Shown: positions 1 to 9,123, counted from the stretch's first letter. The stretch is DNA of 64,000 bases from an uncultured Porphyromonadaceae bacterium (GCA_905202215.1 CAJKRG010000006.1:1-64000); one strand, 5' to 3'. The notes: generated by a model not told the origin, from the letters alone. Numbers and translations are program-made.

Positions 1-148
1 TAAGTGCTGAAAGCATCTAAGCACGAAGCCCCCCTCAAGATAAGATCTCCATATAAGGGTCGTCAAAGACGATGACGTCGATAGGTCGCAGGTGTAAGTG
101 CGGTAACGTACCAGCCGAGCGATACTAATCACCCAATACCTTTCCAGG
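1..148 (+). rRNA. rrl: 23S ribosomal RNA, 3' end (partial)
   Basis: The first ~148 bases match the conserved 3' terminal part of bacterial 23S rRNA: a segment with GGTCGCAGGTGTAAGTGCGG, then CCGAGCGATACTAATCACCC just before the end of the molecule. The 5' part lies outside the window. A 5S gene follows about 190 bases later on the same strand, as in a normal rRNA operon. The exact 3' end is estimated. Confidence 0.93.
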
Positions 149-335
149 GCGCAAGCCCGCCTCTACGGGAGGCAAGGAGGAAGCGGCGGCAGCACCGGCC
201 GACTTCCGCGACAGGACAATAAGAAGCTTGTTCGGATAGATTCCGGGACGAGTTTGTTTGCAGAGATTACTCTGCTGCTTCCGACTCTTTTTTCACCTTA
301 TACAGCGAAATACGAAAGTAGCTGAAAAACGAACT
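149..335 (+). other. 23S-5S internal transcribed spacer
   Basis: Spacer between the 23S and 5S genes. It contains small GC-rich hairpins (for example GCCTC-TACGG-GAGGC near 159) that could be processing stems. No tRNA cloverleaf is visible and no credible coding frame is present. Confidence 0.7.
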
Positions 336-336
336 A

Positions 337-441
<105 letters not shown>

Positions 442-447
442 CTATCG

Positions 448-489
448 AAGCCCGGAAGGCCCAACAGCCCTCCGGGCTTCTCTTTTTTA
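448..489 (+). terminator. rRNA operon terminator
   Basis: Inverted repeat GAAGCCCGGA / TCCGGGCTTC (448-457 with 471-480) followed by a T-rich run at 481-488, directly after the 5S gene. Classic intrinsic terminator. Confidence 0.9.
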
Positions 490-513
490 TACAGATCAAA
501 AAGATACAGAAAG

Positions 514-541
514 AAAAAGTCCGGTCAGCGGCCGGACTTTT
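514..541 (-). terminator. Terminator of the EEP-family gene (possibly bidirectional)
   Basis: Hairpin AAAGTCCGG / CCGGACTTT with A-run on the left and T-run on the right, just downstream of the stop of the minus-strand gene at 570-1610. Confidence 0.75.
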
Positions 542-569
542 CTGATATAGTGTGGTTATTGATGTTTAC

Positions 570-1610
570 TCAGTCCGAAATATTGAAAGTCGCAATGATT
601 CCTTTATGATCGCTTGGCCAGATACCGGCAGGCTCTATGATATTGTCGAGAGTTGCGGAAGGATATGTTTTTCCATACAGAATATCATCTTTCGGCCCTA
701 TTATCCAGGCATTTTTGAGGGTGAGCTGTCTGTTAGGGTGATAATATATGAAGTCTATGCGGTCTCTCTCGTCTTTGTCCGGAAGCCATGTGAGACTGGA
801 AATATCCGCATATATGTTTCCTGCAGGAAATGTAAAACCGGGATGTGTCACCGGGTCGGGGTATTGTTCGCGATAGACATCGCGGAAGCCTGCATTCATG
901 AGCATTGTCGAACAATCCCAATCGATTATAAGTCCGTTATGGTCTCGTATGTCCTTGGTGTCTTTCTGCCAGTCGAGATGTGAGGGTTCGTTGAAGTCTC
1001 CTCCAAGGATCACCATTCGGCCTCGTGATATTTCCCGATCTGCATCTTCCAGAAGAGCTGCTATGCCTTCTTCCCGGAATGCCAGGCGGTTTGCGGCAAG
1101 AACTGAATCTGCATTTTCAACCGGTGCCGGTATTTTTTTCCAAGTGGTGCCACTGTAGCCTCGCGGCATATAGCATTCGTAGTGTGTCCAGTCCAAGTGT
1201 ACGGAGTAGAGAACGATCTCATTTTCGCCTATTTTTATTTCAGCTTTACAAACCGGATTGGGACGCGAGTGATCGTCGAGCCGAAAGCATGGTGTCGAAC
1301 TGGAAATTTTAAATTTCGAGAGTATACCCATACTTAGATCGAGCGAGTCGTTGCAGTAGTATTTGCCTCGTTTTGAGAGTTCGTCCGACAGATAGTCCAG
1401 AAAACGCTGTCGTGGGCCTGTTATTTCGCAAAGGAATACTATATCAGCGTCTGTACTGTCTACAATATCAATTATTGCTTCGGATCCTCCCGCAACCCTC
1501 TGCCCCTGTACCCATAAATTAAGTTGGAGTATCTTGAGATCTTCGCCTTTTGCATTGTGACATCCGCAGACTGCGATGGCAAGCAGTAGAATCTTTCTGA
1601 TTATTTTCAT
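570..1610 (-). CDS. Exported endonuclease/exonuclease/phosphatase (EEP) family protein
   Basis: 346 residues with an N-terminal hydrophobic signal ending in VCGC near residue 17, so it is exported and possibly a lipoprotein. EEP-fold (DNase I-like metallohydrolase) signatures: LQLNLWVQG near the start of the mature protein, a Glu in IVFLCEITG, the GGDFNEPSHLDW motif in the middle, and a C-terminal SDHKGIIATF with the catalytic Asp-His. The family cleaves phosphodiesters or phosphomonoesters (nucleic acids, phospholipids, inositol phosphates) using Mg2+; the substrate here cannot be told from sequence. It stands alone between two terminators. Export makes a role in scavenging environmental phosphate esters plausible. 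Confidence 0.85.
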   Translation of the reverse strand: MKIIRKILLLAIAVCGCHNAKGEDLKILQLNLWVQGQRVAGGSEAIIDIVDSTDADIVFLCEITGPRQRFLDYLSDELSKRGKYYCNDSLDLSMGILSKFKISSSTPCFRLDDHSRPNPVCKAEIKIGENEIVLYSVHLDWTHYECYMPRGYSGTTWKKIPAPVENADSVLAANRLAFREEGIAALLEDADREISRGRMVILGGDFNEPSHLDWQKDTKDIRDHNGLIIDWDCSTMLMNAGFRDVYREQYPDPVTHPGFTFPAGNIYADISSLTWLPDKDERDRIDFIYYHPNRQLTLKNAWIIGPKDDILYGKTYPSATLDNIIEPAGIWPSDHKGIIATFNISD

Positions 1611-1640
1611 GGTATTGTTTCTGAGTGGTGGGGGAATGTG

Positions 1641-1682
1641 AAAAACGAAGCCCGACCTTCATTCAGGCCGGGCTTCGTTTTT
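1641..1682 (-). terminator. fabG terminator
   Basis: Long inverted repeat AACGAAGCCCG / CGGGCTTCGTT with poly-A on the left, which is poly-T on the minus strand, 24 bases past the fabG stop codon. Confidence 0.88.
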
Positions 1683-1705
1683 CTGTCCTTAAGACTTGTG
1701 TGATA

Positions 1706-2452
1706 TTACATGTTCATGCCGCCGTCGACCTGGATGACCTGGCCGGTCACATAGCTCGAGAGATCGGAGGCAAGGAATGTGGCTACATTGGCGATGTCTT
1801 CGACCTGACCGCCGCGACGCAGAGGAATTTTCTTTTTCCACTCCTCGCGGACTGCATCGGGCAGCTGTGCAGTCATGGCTGTCTCGATAAAGCCAGGAGC
1901 TATGGCGTTGGCGCGTATGCCTCGTGAGCCGACTTCCTGTGCGATACTCTTGGCCAAAGCGATGAGACCGGCTTTGGAAGCGGCATAGTTGGCCTGTCCG
2001 GCGTTGCCGTGAACACCGACAACAGAGGCCATGTTGATGATAGAGCCGCTGCGCTGACGCATCATGATGGGGAGGACTGCATTGATGAAGTTGAAGGCGC
2101 TCTTGAGGTTGACGTTGATCACGGCATCCCACTGGGCTTCTGTCATACGCATCATCAGGCCGTCTTTTGTAATGCCTGCATTGTTGACGAGAATATCTAT
2201 GGTACCGAAGTCGGCGAGAACCTGAGCCACGACTTCTTTTGTCTGATTGAAGTCGGCGGCATTTGAGGCATATCCTTTGGCTTTGACGCCGAGAGCGGCG
2301 ATTTCTTCTTCCGTAGCTTTACCGTTCTCGTCGATCACGAGGTCGGTGAATGCGATGTTGGCACCTTCCTGAGCGAAGCGCAGAGCGAGTGCTTTGCCGA
2401 TTCCGCGGGCGGCACCGGTTATAAGGGCTGTTTTTCCTTCAAGTAGTTTCAT
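1706..2452 (-). CDS. fabG: 3-oxoacyl-[acyl-carrier-protein] reductase FabG
   Basis: 248 residues, the standard FabG length. Classical short-chain dehydrogenase: TGAARGIG nucleotide-binding loop at 12-19, NNAG at 90-93, catalytic Ser143 (NMASVVG), Tyr156 and Lys160 in YAASKAG, and the PGFIETAMT substrate loop. It reduces beta-ketoacyl-ACP with NADPH in type II fatty-acid elongation in the cytoplasm. Single gene with its own promoter (2484-2515) and terminator. It diverges from an acyltransferase gene for phospholipid synthesis, so two lipid genes share a control region. A generic SDR with another substrate is possible, but the sequence is very FabG-like. Confidence 0.93.
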   Translation of the reverse strand: MKLLEGKTALITGAARGIGKALALRFAQEGANIAFTDLVIDENGKATEEEIAALGVKAKGYASNAADFNQTKEVVAQVLADFGTIDILVNNAGITKDGLMMRMTEAQWDAVINVNLKSAFNFINAVLPIMMRQRSGSIINMASVVGVHGNAGQANYAASKAGLIALAKSIAQEVGSRGIRANAIAPGFIETAMTAQLPDAVREEWKKKIPLRRGGQVEDIANVATFLASDLSSYVTGQVIQVDGGMNM

Positions 2453-2483
2453 GAGTTGAAAAATGTTTCTTATGTTCTGACGG

Positions 2484-2515
2484 CAAAATTAAGAAAAAAT
2501 CGCTATTTTTGCAAA
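2484..2515 (-). promoter_or_regulatory. fabG promoter (Bacteroidota type)
   Basis: On the minus strand, TTTG (2515-2512), a 20-base spacer and TAATTTTG (2491-2484): an exact match to the Bacteroidota -33/-7 consensus TTTG-N19-21-TAnnTTTG. The predicted start of transcription lies about 25 bases before the ATG at 2452. Confidence 0.8.
2504..2511 (+). promoter_or_regulatory. plsC -7 promoter element
   Basis: TATTTTTG fits TAnnTTTG, 24 bases before the ATG at 2536. No clear -33 TTTG. It directly abuts the -33 box of the divergent fabG promoter. It also covers a TTG at 2509 that would otherwise open the reading frame. Confidence 0.6.
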
Positions 2516-2535
2516 GAATAACACCAATAATCAGT

Positions 2536-3276
2536 ATGTTAATACTTTACCGTATATATCAGATTTTTATCATGATCCCTTTGCTGTTGGTTGCCACAAT
2601 CTTGGCTGCTACAGTCACTATCGTGGGAAGCATGCTGGGCGCGCAACGGTCGATGGGCTATTGGCCCGGACATATATGGGCGCGTATTTTTTCTGTCCTT
2701 TCTCTTGTCAGAGTGAAGGTCAACGGACGGGATAATATCGACCCTGACACCAGCTATGTTTTTGTAGCCAACCATCAGGGAGCATACGATATATTCGCTA
2801 TCTATGGTTATCTGGGGCATAATTTCAGGTGGATGATGAAAAAAGGTCTTGAGAAGATACCTTTTGTGGGCTATAGCTGCCGTGTCTCCGGTCATATTTT
2901 TGTCGACAATTCGACACCATCGGCCACTGCGCGAACGATGGAAGCTGCCGAGAAACAACTCTCTGGCGGTATGTCGGTAGTGGTGTTTCCCGAAGGTTCA
3001 CGCAGCCGTGACGGCAAGATGCATGCATTCCGCCGTGGCGCCTTCAAGCTTGCCACGGAATTTTCTTTGCCGATAGTTCCTATCACTATCGACGGAGCCT
3101 ACAGGGTAATGCGCAGAGGTGCGATACTGCCGCATTGGGGTACTATCAATCTCACGATACATAAGCCTATCGAAGTGTCGGCCGAGACCGGCCGTCATGA
3201 ACTTGCCGAGGTGATGGAAAAGTCATCTGAGGCAATCGCTTCGGCGCTTCCATTGTCGCAACGACCGGCGAAATGA
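2536..3276 (+). CDS. plsC: 1-acyl-sn-glycerol-3-phosphate acyltransferase (PlsC family)
   Basis: 246 residues from ATG 2536. The frame is open from a TTG at 2509, but that codon lies inside the -7 box, so the ATG is preferred. An N-terminal hydrophobic segment (about residues 8-35) anchors it in the inner membrane. The acyltransferase signature NHQGAYD (HX4D) sits at 79-85 and FPEGSRS at 151-157, with VPITIDGA further on. It transfers an acyl chain to lysophosphatidic acid to give phosphatidic acid, the second acylation in phospholipid synthesis. Related lysolipid acyltransferases share the same motifs, so the exact acceptor is inferred. A lipoprotein gene follows after 64 bases. Confidence 0.88.
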   Translation: MLILYRIYQIFIMIPLLLVATILAATVTIVGSMLGAQRSMGYWPGHIWARIFSVLSLVRVKVNGRDNIDPDTSYVFVANHQGAYDIFAIYGYLGHNFRWMMKKGLEKIPFVGYSCRVSGHIFVDNSTPSATARTMEAAEKQLSGGMSVVVFPEGSRSRDGKMHAFRRGAFKLATEFSLPIVPITIDGAYRVMRRGAILPHWGTINLTIHKPIEVSAETGRHELAEVMEKSSEAIASALPLSQRPAK

Positions 3277-3340
3277 ACAATCAGACAGGCGTAAGCGTTG
3301 AATATTCATGTTAAATATCAATACTTGCTTCTGTCGAACT

Positions 3341-3964
3341 ATGAAACTCCCGACCGCATCTTTTTTCAGTGCTCTGGCAGTTCTCGGAGCCATTATCTTT
3401 ATTTCGTCCTGTTCGCGAACCGACCGTTTCGCGGGTGAATGGATGGGCACTCCTTCACGTATTATGGGCATTCCCGGTGCTTCCGATGCGACATCTACCG
3501 TCAGCATTGATTTCGCTCCTACTTCCGATGTCCGTAACGGTGGCAATGTGTTCATGACCGCCACAATAGATGTGAGTCAGGCTGTGACTGGTTCGGAATT
3601 CTCTCTTGATTCGCCGTATCAGGTTGATATCGCCGCTACCGCTTCTATACGTGGTCGTTACGTTGCTGAAGACAATGATGACGACGATATTCTCCTCCAT
3701 TTCGATCCTTCGACGCTACAGGTGAACATTGATCCCGCCGGCGTGACATTCTCGGAAAATATCCTTACAGGACTCCAGCGTCCGGCCCTTGATTCGCTCA
3801 CAACAAAGACTGTAGACGCCTGGCGTGTGCTTGTCACATCGGCTATCCGCGACGAGTTCTATAAATATCAGAAAATAGAGGATATAAAGGTTCATCATGG
3901 CGACATGATGTCGTGTGAGGTCGCTGATCGCGACTGCACTTTCCGCCGCATCGCTCCCAATTGA
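3341..3964 (+). CDS. Lipoprotein of unknown function
   Basis: 207 residues from ATG 3341; the frame extends 11 codons upstream, but the signal sequence begins at this ATG. Signal peptide with lipobox ISSC near residue 24, so probably lipidated and sorted to the outer membrane or cell surface. The mature part begins RTDRFAGEWMGT, resembling the start of lipocalin-like beta-rich lipoproteins, and has an acidic EDNDDDD run in the middle. I recognise no family. It follows plsC after 64 bases on the same strand and may be co-transcribed. Confidence 0.75.
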   Translation: MKLPTASFFSALAVLGAIIFISSCSRTDRFAGEWMGTPSRIMGIPGASDATSTVSIDFAPTSDVRNGGNVFMTATIDVSQAVTGSEFSLDSPYQVDIAATASIRGRYVAEDNDDDDILLHFDPSTLQVNIDPAGVTFSENILTGLQRPALDSLTTKTVDAWRVLVTSAIRDEFYKYQKIEDIKVHHGDMMSCEVADRDCTFRRIAPN

Positions 3965-3989
3965 TATTTTGTACGCAAGCCTCAAGGTA

Positions 3990-4025
3990 AAAAAATACCG
4001 GGATAATGGCATGCCGTTATCCCGG
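3990..4025 (-). terminator. priA terminator
   Basis: Stem CCGGGATAA (3998-4006) / TTATCCCGG (4017-4025) with an A-run on the left (T-run on the minus strand), just beyond the priA stop codon. Confidence 0.85.
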
Positions 4026-4033
4026 CTCTGTTT

Positions 4034-6517
4034 CTATACGGGGTCGACGTCGTAATAGACTGTGAGCCCTTTCATGAGAGGAGAGGAGGTGAGGGCGATA
4101 TATCGCTCGCGGAGAAGTTCCTTTATCCTGACAGTCGAGGCGTTTGTTTCGAGTTTGAGCATTATCCTGCGAATATACATAGACTGTACACGGCTGACAG
4201 CCGGTTCCAGCGGTCCCATGATGCGGTTGCCGAAAATTTTGCGCAGACTGCGGGCATAGCGGTCGGCGCATTCCACGAGAGTACGGGCATCACGATGTTT
4301 TATATATATGTTTATAATTCGCATGAACGGCGGATAATTGAACGCCTCGCGTTCGGCGATTTCCCGGCGGTAGAAGCTTTCATAATCGTGGGCTGCCGCC
4401 AGGGCAAGCACCGGATTTTCCGGATTGTGTGTCTGAATTATGACTCGACCTATGCCGTCGCGACGTCCGGCGCGTCCGGCGACCTGCTCTATCATATTGA
4501 AAGCGCGTTCGGCAGCCCGAAAATCAGGAAGCGAGAGAATGGCATCGGCATTCAGTATACCGACAACTTCAACCCCTCCGAAATCGAGACCTTTGGTCAC
4601 CATCTGTGTTCCGACGAGAATATCGGCTTTCCCCTCAGAGAAATCATCGATAATTTTGCTGTAGCCCTGTTTATTGCGGGTGGTATCGAGGTCCATGCGC
4701 AAGATTCGGCGTCCCGGGAAGACTTCGCCGATTTCGTCTTCGAGTCGTTCTGTCCCGTAGCCCATGATTTCCATGGCCGGTTCTTTGCATTCGGGGCATA
4801 CGGTCGGCACGGGATATTCTGTACCGCAATAGTGGCACTGAAGACGGTTCCTGCGTTTGTGATAGGTGAGTGCAACGTCGCAGAAATTGCATTTCGGAGT
4901 GAAAGCACAGAGCTTGCAGCGTGCCATTGGAGCATAGCCGCGTCTGTTGAGGAAGAATATGGCCTGACGTCCGCGGTTGGCCGCATCGACAGTGGCATCG
5001 AGCAGATGGTGCGAGAAATATCCTGAAACGGCTTTTCGACGACGTTCGGCCCTCATATCTACGATTTCTACGGGGGGCAATGGAACGTTTGAATAACGTT
5101 CGGTGAGTTCCACAAGACCGAATTTCCCGGTAAGCCCCTTGTAGTATGTCTCTATTGTGGGTGTGGCGCTTCCGAGCAGTGTTTTGGCTCCATGCATGGC
5201 GGCCAGTACTGTCGCAGCGTCGCGGCCGTTATATCGTGGAGCCGGATCTGCCTGTTTGTAGCTTGGTTCATGCTCTTCATCGACAATGACAAGGCCCAGG
5301 GAGGCGAAAGGGAGAAAGACGGCTGAACGTGCACCGATTATCACGAGAGGTTCCGCAGTATGGAGGAGGCGACGCCATATCTCGACACGATCGTTATCGG
5401 AGAATTTGGAGTGGTAGATGACAATTTTCGAACCGAATACTTTCTGCATTCGTACGGTCAGCTGTGTCGTGAGCGCGATTTCCGGTACGAGAAACAGCAC
5501 CTGGCGTCCCTGTTTCAGCACATAGTCGATGAGATGCATGTAGATTTCGGTCTTGCCCGACGATGTGACGCCGCGCAGCAGACTTATGGCATGATCCTTG
5601 AAGCTGGCATGGATACCGTCGAGCGCTTTTTTCTGAGGCTCGGACAGAATAGGAAGCGCACCGCCGGCCGGACCGGAGTATGTGAAACGCGATACCTCTT
5701 TATGGTATATTTCGCAGAGTCCTTTTGCCGCGAGAGCCTTTACGGTCGCACGCGACACTTCGGCGCGTTCGGCAAGGACATCGAGAGGCACTTCGACCAA
5801 AGGTGTGTCTTCGTTATTGAAATTCGATAATGCGAGAATGGCGACCAACGCGGCTTCCTGTGCGGCCGAACGTTTTACAGCGGCAAACGCGGCTGTAATA
5901 GCGCCTTTGTCATGACGCGTTATCATCGGACGTACGTAAAAGCGCTTTACGGCCCGATATCGTTCGACAAGTTTTTCAGATACGAGAACAAGGCCTTTTT
6001 CCAGCAGGCGTGTCACAGTCTGGGTAACGGATCCCGAGGAGGTTTTGCCTTCAAGCTGGCGCACCGGAATCGGGCCTTTCTCACGTATGGTCTCAAGAAG
6101 AGCCATTTCTTTTGGCGAACATGCAGCCAAAGCCTCCTGAGCGGCTTCCGGGTCAAAAGTCACGCGGGTTTCGCTTTCGAGTTTCAATCCTGCCGGAAGA
6201 GCGGCTTTATAGACTTCTCCGATTGTGCACAGATAGTATTGGGCCATCCATTCCCAAAACCGTATCTGCGGATGGCGCACGATAGGCTCAGGATCGAGGA
6301 CTGAAGCTATTTCCTTGAGGGCTATTCCCTGTCCGGGGCCAACGGGCGATGTCGCGCATACGACTCCCGTGTAATAATGCCTGTCGCCGAAAGGAACAAG
6401 CACACGGCTGCCCGCATGCACCTTAGATTGCATTTCAGGGGGAACGATATATGTGAACGCCCCCTCAAGAGGCAGCGGCACGATTACCGACGCAAACATA
6501 GAAGAGATCTTTTCCAT
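4034..6517 (-). CDS. priA: Primosomal protein N' / replication restart helicase PriA
   Basis: 827 residues from the ATG at 6517; the 11 extra upstream codons are excluded because they run into a terminator hairpin. N-terminal DNA-binding region (about 1-290), then a superfamily 2 helicase core: Walker A GVTSSGKT at 316-323, DEEH box at 413-416, and a two-zinc cluster of eight cysteines (C534, C537, C543, C546, C561, C564, C574, C577). It recognises stalled or collapsed forks and reloads the replicative helicase. All helicase and zinc residues are intact, so it should be active. It is a single-gene unit. Confidence 0.96.
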   Translation of the reverse strand: MEKISSMFASVIVPLPLEGAFTYIVPPEMQSKVHAGSRVLVPFGDRHYYTGVVCATSPVGPGQGIALKEIASVLDPEPIVRHPQIRFWEWMAQYYLCTIGEVYKAALPAGLKLESETRVTFDPEAAQEALAACSPKEMALLETIREKGPIPVRQLEGKTSSGSVTQTVTRLLEKGLVLVSEKLVERYRAVKRFYVRPMITRHDKGAITAAFAAVKRSAAQEAALVAILALSNFNNEDTPLVEVPLDVLAERAEVSRATVKALAAKGLCEIYHKEVSRFTYSGPAGGALPILSEPQKKALDGIHASFKDHAISLLRGVTSSGKTEIYMHLIDYVLKQGRQVLFLVPEIALTTQLTVRMQKVFGSKIVIYHSKFSDNDRVEIWRRLLHTAEPLVIIGARSAVFLPFASLGLVIVDEEHEPSYKQADPAPRYNGRDAATVLAAMHGAKTLLGSATPTIETYYKGLTGKFGLVELTERYSNVPLPPVEIVDMRAERRRKAVSGYFSHHLLDATVDAANRGRQAIFFLNRRGYAPMARCKLCAFTPKCNFCDVALTYHKRRNRLQCHYCGTEYPVPTVCPECKEPAMEIMGYGTERLEDEIGEVFPGRRILRMDLDTTRNKQGYSKIIDDFSEGKADILVGTQMVTKGLDFGGVEVVGILNADAILSLPDFRAAERAFNMIEQVAGRAGRRDGIGRVIIQTHNPENPVLALAAAHDYESFYRREIAEREAFNYPPFMRIINIYIKHRDARTLVECADRYARSLRKIFGNRIMGPLEPAVSRVQSMYIRRIMLKLETNASTVRIKELLRERYIALTSSPLMKGLTVYYDVDPV

Positions 6518-6535
6518 ACGAAGTGCGAATATACA

Positions 6536-6563
6536 AAAAAAACAGGGCAAAAGCCCTGTTTTT
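6536..6563 (-). terminator. Terminator of the sugar MFS transporter gene
   Basis: Stem AACAGGGC / GCCCTGTT flanked by A-run and T-run; on the minus strand a run of eight T follows the stem. Located between the transporter stop (6591) and the priA start, which supports the shorter priA start. Confidence 0.85.
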
Positions 6564-6590
6564 CATTATGGAGTTTGTAAAGAACGTTGA

Positions 6591-7973
6591 TCAGAGATCG
6601 CGGGGATCGGGAACTTCATCTTCGTTTACAGGAATGTCGGTGTTGACGTTCTTGCAGCCTACGGTGCCGTAGAAGAAGAGGTAGGCGAGCATTGCGATGA
6701 CGAGCCAGTATGATATCATGTAACTGGCTGTGTTGGCGATTGCATTCTGGATAAGAGGCATGATGCCGCCGCCAACAACCATCATCATGAAGATACCCGA
6801 AGCCTGGGCAGTGTATTTGCCGAGGCCTTCGACAGCGAGGTTGAAGATACCTCCCCACATTACAGAAGTGCAGAGGCCGCAGAGCACCAGGAACATTGCC
6901 TTGGCCGGGACTTCGGCCATAGAGAAGCCGTCGGCAGCGCTATATGCGGGCATCGAGATACGGATGCTTGCGGGAAGGAGAATTGCGATGGCGATAAGGA
7001 CAATGGCGGTCATCGATACGACGATGAGCTGTACGCGGCTCGATACCTTGCCGGAGATGACGCTTGATACAAGACGGCCTACGAGCATGAGGAGCCAATA
7101 GATGGCAACAACGCCGCCAGCCACGGCTGAAGCTTCGCCGAGAATGCCTGCGCCGTTGGCGCTCTGGTCGGCGAGGTAGAAGTTGAGGGTGCCGGGGATA
7201 CCGATTTCGATACCTACATAGAAGAAGATACCGATTACACCGAATACGGTGTGGCGGAAGTTCCAGGGAGAATGGCTGTATTTTACTTTGGTCTTGCCCT
7301 TGGCGAGATTAGGCTCGGGGATAGACACGAATGTGATGACGATGAACGCGAATACGAACACACCCATTGCAATCCAGAGGAGGGGAGCCACATTTGCCAT
7401 GGTCGAGGCGGGGCTGAGAGCGCCGATAAGCGCGCCGACGAAGAGCGGGGTGAGTGTGCCCGAGAGGGAGTTGAGCGAGCCGCCGGTCTGAATGAGCTGG
7501 TTACCACGGTTACCACCTCCGCCGAGGAGGTTGAGCATGGGGTTTACAACGGTGTTGAGCATGCACACGCAGAAACCGCAGATGAATGCACCGAGAAGAT
7601 AGATATAGAAGTTGAGAGGCACAGCGGTGCCGGAGATACTTCCGAGTGTCACGTCCGCTCCGACAACGCCGGAGAGCCACTGCACGAATAGGCCTACAAC
7701 GCCTACCGCCATAGCCCAGAGTGCGGTTTTCTTATATCCTATTTTTACAAGAAGATTACCTGCCGGAATGCCCATGAAGAGGTAAGCTGCGAAGTTCATC
7801 ATGTTGCCCATCATGCCGAGCATTGAGTTGCCTTCGAACTTATATCCCCAGATTGTTCCGATCGGGGCGGCAAGGTTTGTAACGAAAGAAATCATGGCAA
7901 AGAGGAAGAACATGGCGATGATAGCCACCACGTTGGCTCTTTGCGAGGCTGGAGCCTTTACAGTTTTTTCCAT
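6591..7973 (-). CDS. MFS sugar transporter, FHS family (FucP/GluP-like)
   Basis: 460 residues with about twelve hydrophobic helices. The N-terminus (FFLFAMISFVTNLAAPIG) and the repeated GGGGN and Pro/Gly-rich loops fit the fucose/glucose/galactose:H+ symporter branch of the major facilitator superfamily. It would import a monosaccharide across the inner membrane with a proton. No sugar-metabolism gene is adjacent, so the substrate is open. It is a monocistron with its own -7 box upstream and terminator downstream. Confidence 0.82.
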   Translation of the reverse strand: MEKTVKAPASQRANVVAIIAMFFLFAMISFVTNLAAPIGTIWGYKFEGNSMLGMMGNMMNFAAYLFMGIPAGNLLVKIGYKKTALWAMAVGVVGLFVQWLSGVVGADVTLGSISGTAVPLNFYIYLLGAFICGFCVCMLNTVVNPMLNLLGGGGNRGNQLIQTGGSLNSLSGTLTPLFVGALIGALSPASTMANVAPLLWIAMGVFVFAFIVITFVSIPEPNLAKGKTKVKYSHSPWNFRHTVFGVIGIFFYVGIEIGIPGTLNFYLADQSANGAGILGEASAVAGGVVAIYWLLMLVGRLVSSVISGKVSSRVQLIVVSMTAIVLIAIAILLPASIRISMPAYSAADGFSMAEVPAKAMFLVLCGLCTSVMWGGIFNLAVEGLGKYTAQASGIFMMMVVGGGIMPLIQNAIANTASYMISYWLVIAMLAYLFFYGTVGCKNVNTDIPVNEDEVPDPRDL

Positions 7974-8049
7974 TGGTACTGTGAGGTTTATTTGTTGGTT
8001 GAAATTAGTTCGGAATTTTATAGGAAAGGCCGCTTGGCGCTTTGCAGTG

Positions 8050-8057
8050 CAAATATA
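8050..8057 (-). promoter_or_regulatory. Promoter -7 element of the MFS transporter gene
   Basis: TATATTTG on the minus strand, exact TAnnTTTG, about 75 bases before the ATG at 7973. No perfect -33 is visible. Confidence 0.6.
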
Positions 8058-8117
8058 CGCATAATCCCCCTAAATCGAAAAAATTTTTTGACAGCTTCAG
8101 GCTCAGGAATCATGTCG

Positions 8118-8978
8118 TCAGTCGTTGATTTCTGAGTTGGCGATATGCATGCGGCCGATGATTTTGCCGTCTTCGGCTGTAGTGTAGATATATTCGAAGT
8201 CGTATCCTAACCGTGCAGGCATTTCGATAAGATAGTCGGCTGAACGTTGATCGCGGAAAGTCGGAATCACAGCATCTTCGCGGCTTGTGTTGAGGAAATC
8301 CTGGAAAAAATCGAGATCGAGATCGGCTGAATTTCCACTGATTTCCATATCCATGACTATGCAATTTCGGGTATCGTCTATGGTGACTGCTTTCCACGTC
8401 GTCACTTCGTCGACTGCCCGCGGTAGCGAGCTGTTCGATACCCGGACGATCGCAGCGAGTCGGGCTGCCTTTATTTCTTCGGGGCTTCGGCCATCGGATT
8501 TGGCTTTGATGGTTGCAATCATAGATTCGATATCATCGGGTGTGCCGTCGAAGCCGAACCCCATTATCAGGAAGAGATAATCGCCTTCTTCAAAAGCATA
8601 GAGAGTGCCTCTGACTTCTTTTCCCGATATTTTCCCTTCGAAGCCGACTTTGGATGTTTTCCTTGATCCGATCTCGGTTTCAGATATACTGTCGAAAGTG
8701 CAGTTCCTTAATTCGGCATTGACACCGCCGAAACTCTGGGCGTATAGGAATTTCTCGACATCGGGGCCGGCTGGGAACGCGACTATGGATATGCCTCCGT
8801 TGGCATTGGATATGACGGCAGTCTCGGAAAAATCAGGGATACTTATTCGGTCTTTGTTCAGCGAGTAGTCCGTCGGTTTTTCGAACGAGAAAGCCGAAGT
8901 CTCTATTGTCTCGGATCTGTTGCATGCAGCCGTCATTAATATGAAGGCTATGGCGATCAATTTATAAAATGTTTTCAT
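8118..8978 (-). CDS. Lipoprotein of unknown function
   Basis: 286 residues. Signal peptide with lipobox TAAC near residue 19 and a polar mature region. The mature part is mixed alpha/beta: an N-terminal SFEKPTDYSLN stretch typical of proteins that wrap user-defined beta-sheets, and a middle GTLYAFEEGDYLFLIMGFGF segment. I do not recognise the family. It has its own promoter (8998-9029) and no co-directional partner close by, so context gives little guidance. Confidence 0.75.
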   Translation of the reverse strand: MKTFYKLIAIAFILMTAACNRSETIETSAFSFEKPTDYSLNKDRISIPDFSETAVISNANGGISIVAFPAGPDVEKFLYAQSFGGVNAELRNCTFDSISETEIGSRKTSKVGFEGKISGKEVRGTLYAFEEGDYLFLIMGFGFDGTPDDIESMIATIKAKSDGRSPEEIKAARLAAIVRVSNSSLPRAVDEVTTWKAVTIDDTRNCIVMDMEISGNSADLDLDFFQDFLNTSREDAVIPTFRDQRSADYLIEMPARLGYDFEYIYTTAEDGKIIGRMHIANSEIND

Positions 8979-8997
8979 AGTACGTGAATTGATTAAT

Positions 8998-9029
8998 CAA
9001 AGGTAAACTTAAAAAATGTGATATGCAAT
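8998..9029 (-). promoter_or_regulatory. Promoter of the 8118-8978 lipoprotein gene
   Basis: On the minus strand ATTG (9029-9026), a 20-base spacer and TACCTTTG (9005-8998), one base off the TTTG-N20-TAnnTTTG consensus. Confidence 0.6.
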
Positions 9030-9091
9030 TATTTTGTTACTTTTCGTAATGTTGTCATTATAATTACGGTTCGTGATGTTTGGACAGAAAA

Positions 9092-9123
9092 TTTGCGAAT
9101 AGAGGAACAAATGTGTAATTTTG
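9092..9123 (+). promoter_or_regulatory. Promoter of the hydrolase-Mur ligase-Ddl operon
   Basis: TTTG (9092-9095), 20-base spacer, TAATTTTG (9116-9123): a perfect Bacteroidota promoter, 17 bases before the ATG at 9141. Confidence 0.85.

Noticed and set aside
149..335. Possible tRNA between 23S and 5S
   Set aside because: No cloverleaf, no T-loop GGTTCGAAT-type segment; only spacer hairpins.
2509..2535. TTG start giving a longer plsC
   Set aside because: The TTG overlaps the -7 promoter box TATTTTTG, so it would not be in the mRNA; the ATG at 2536 is used.
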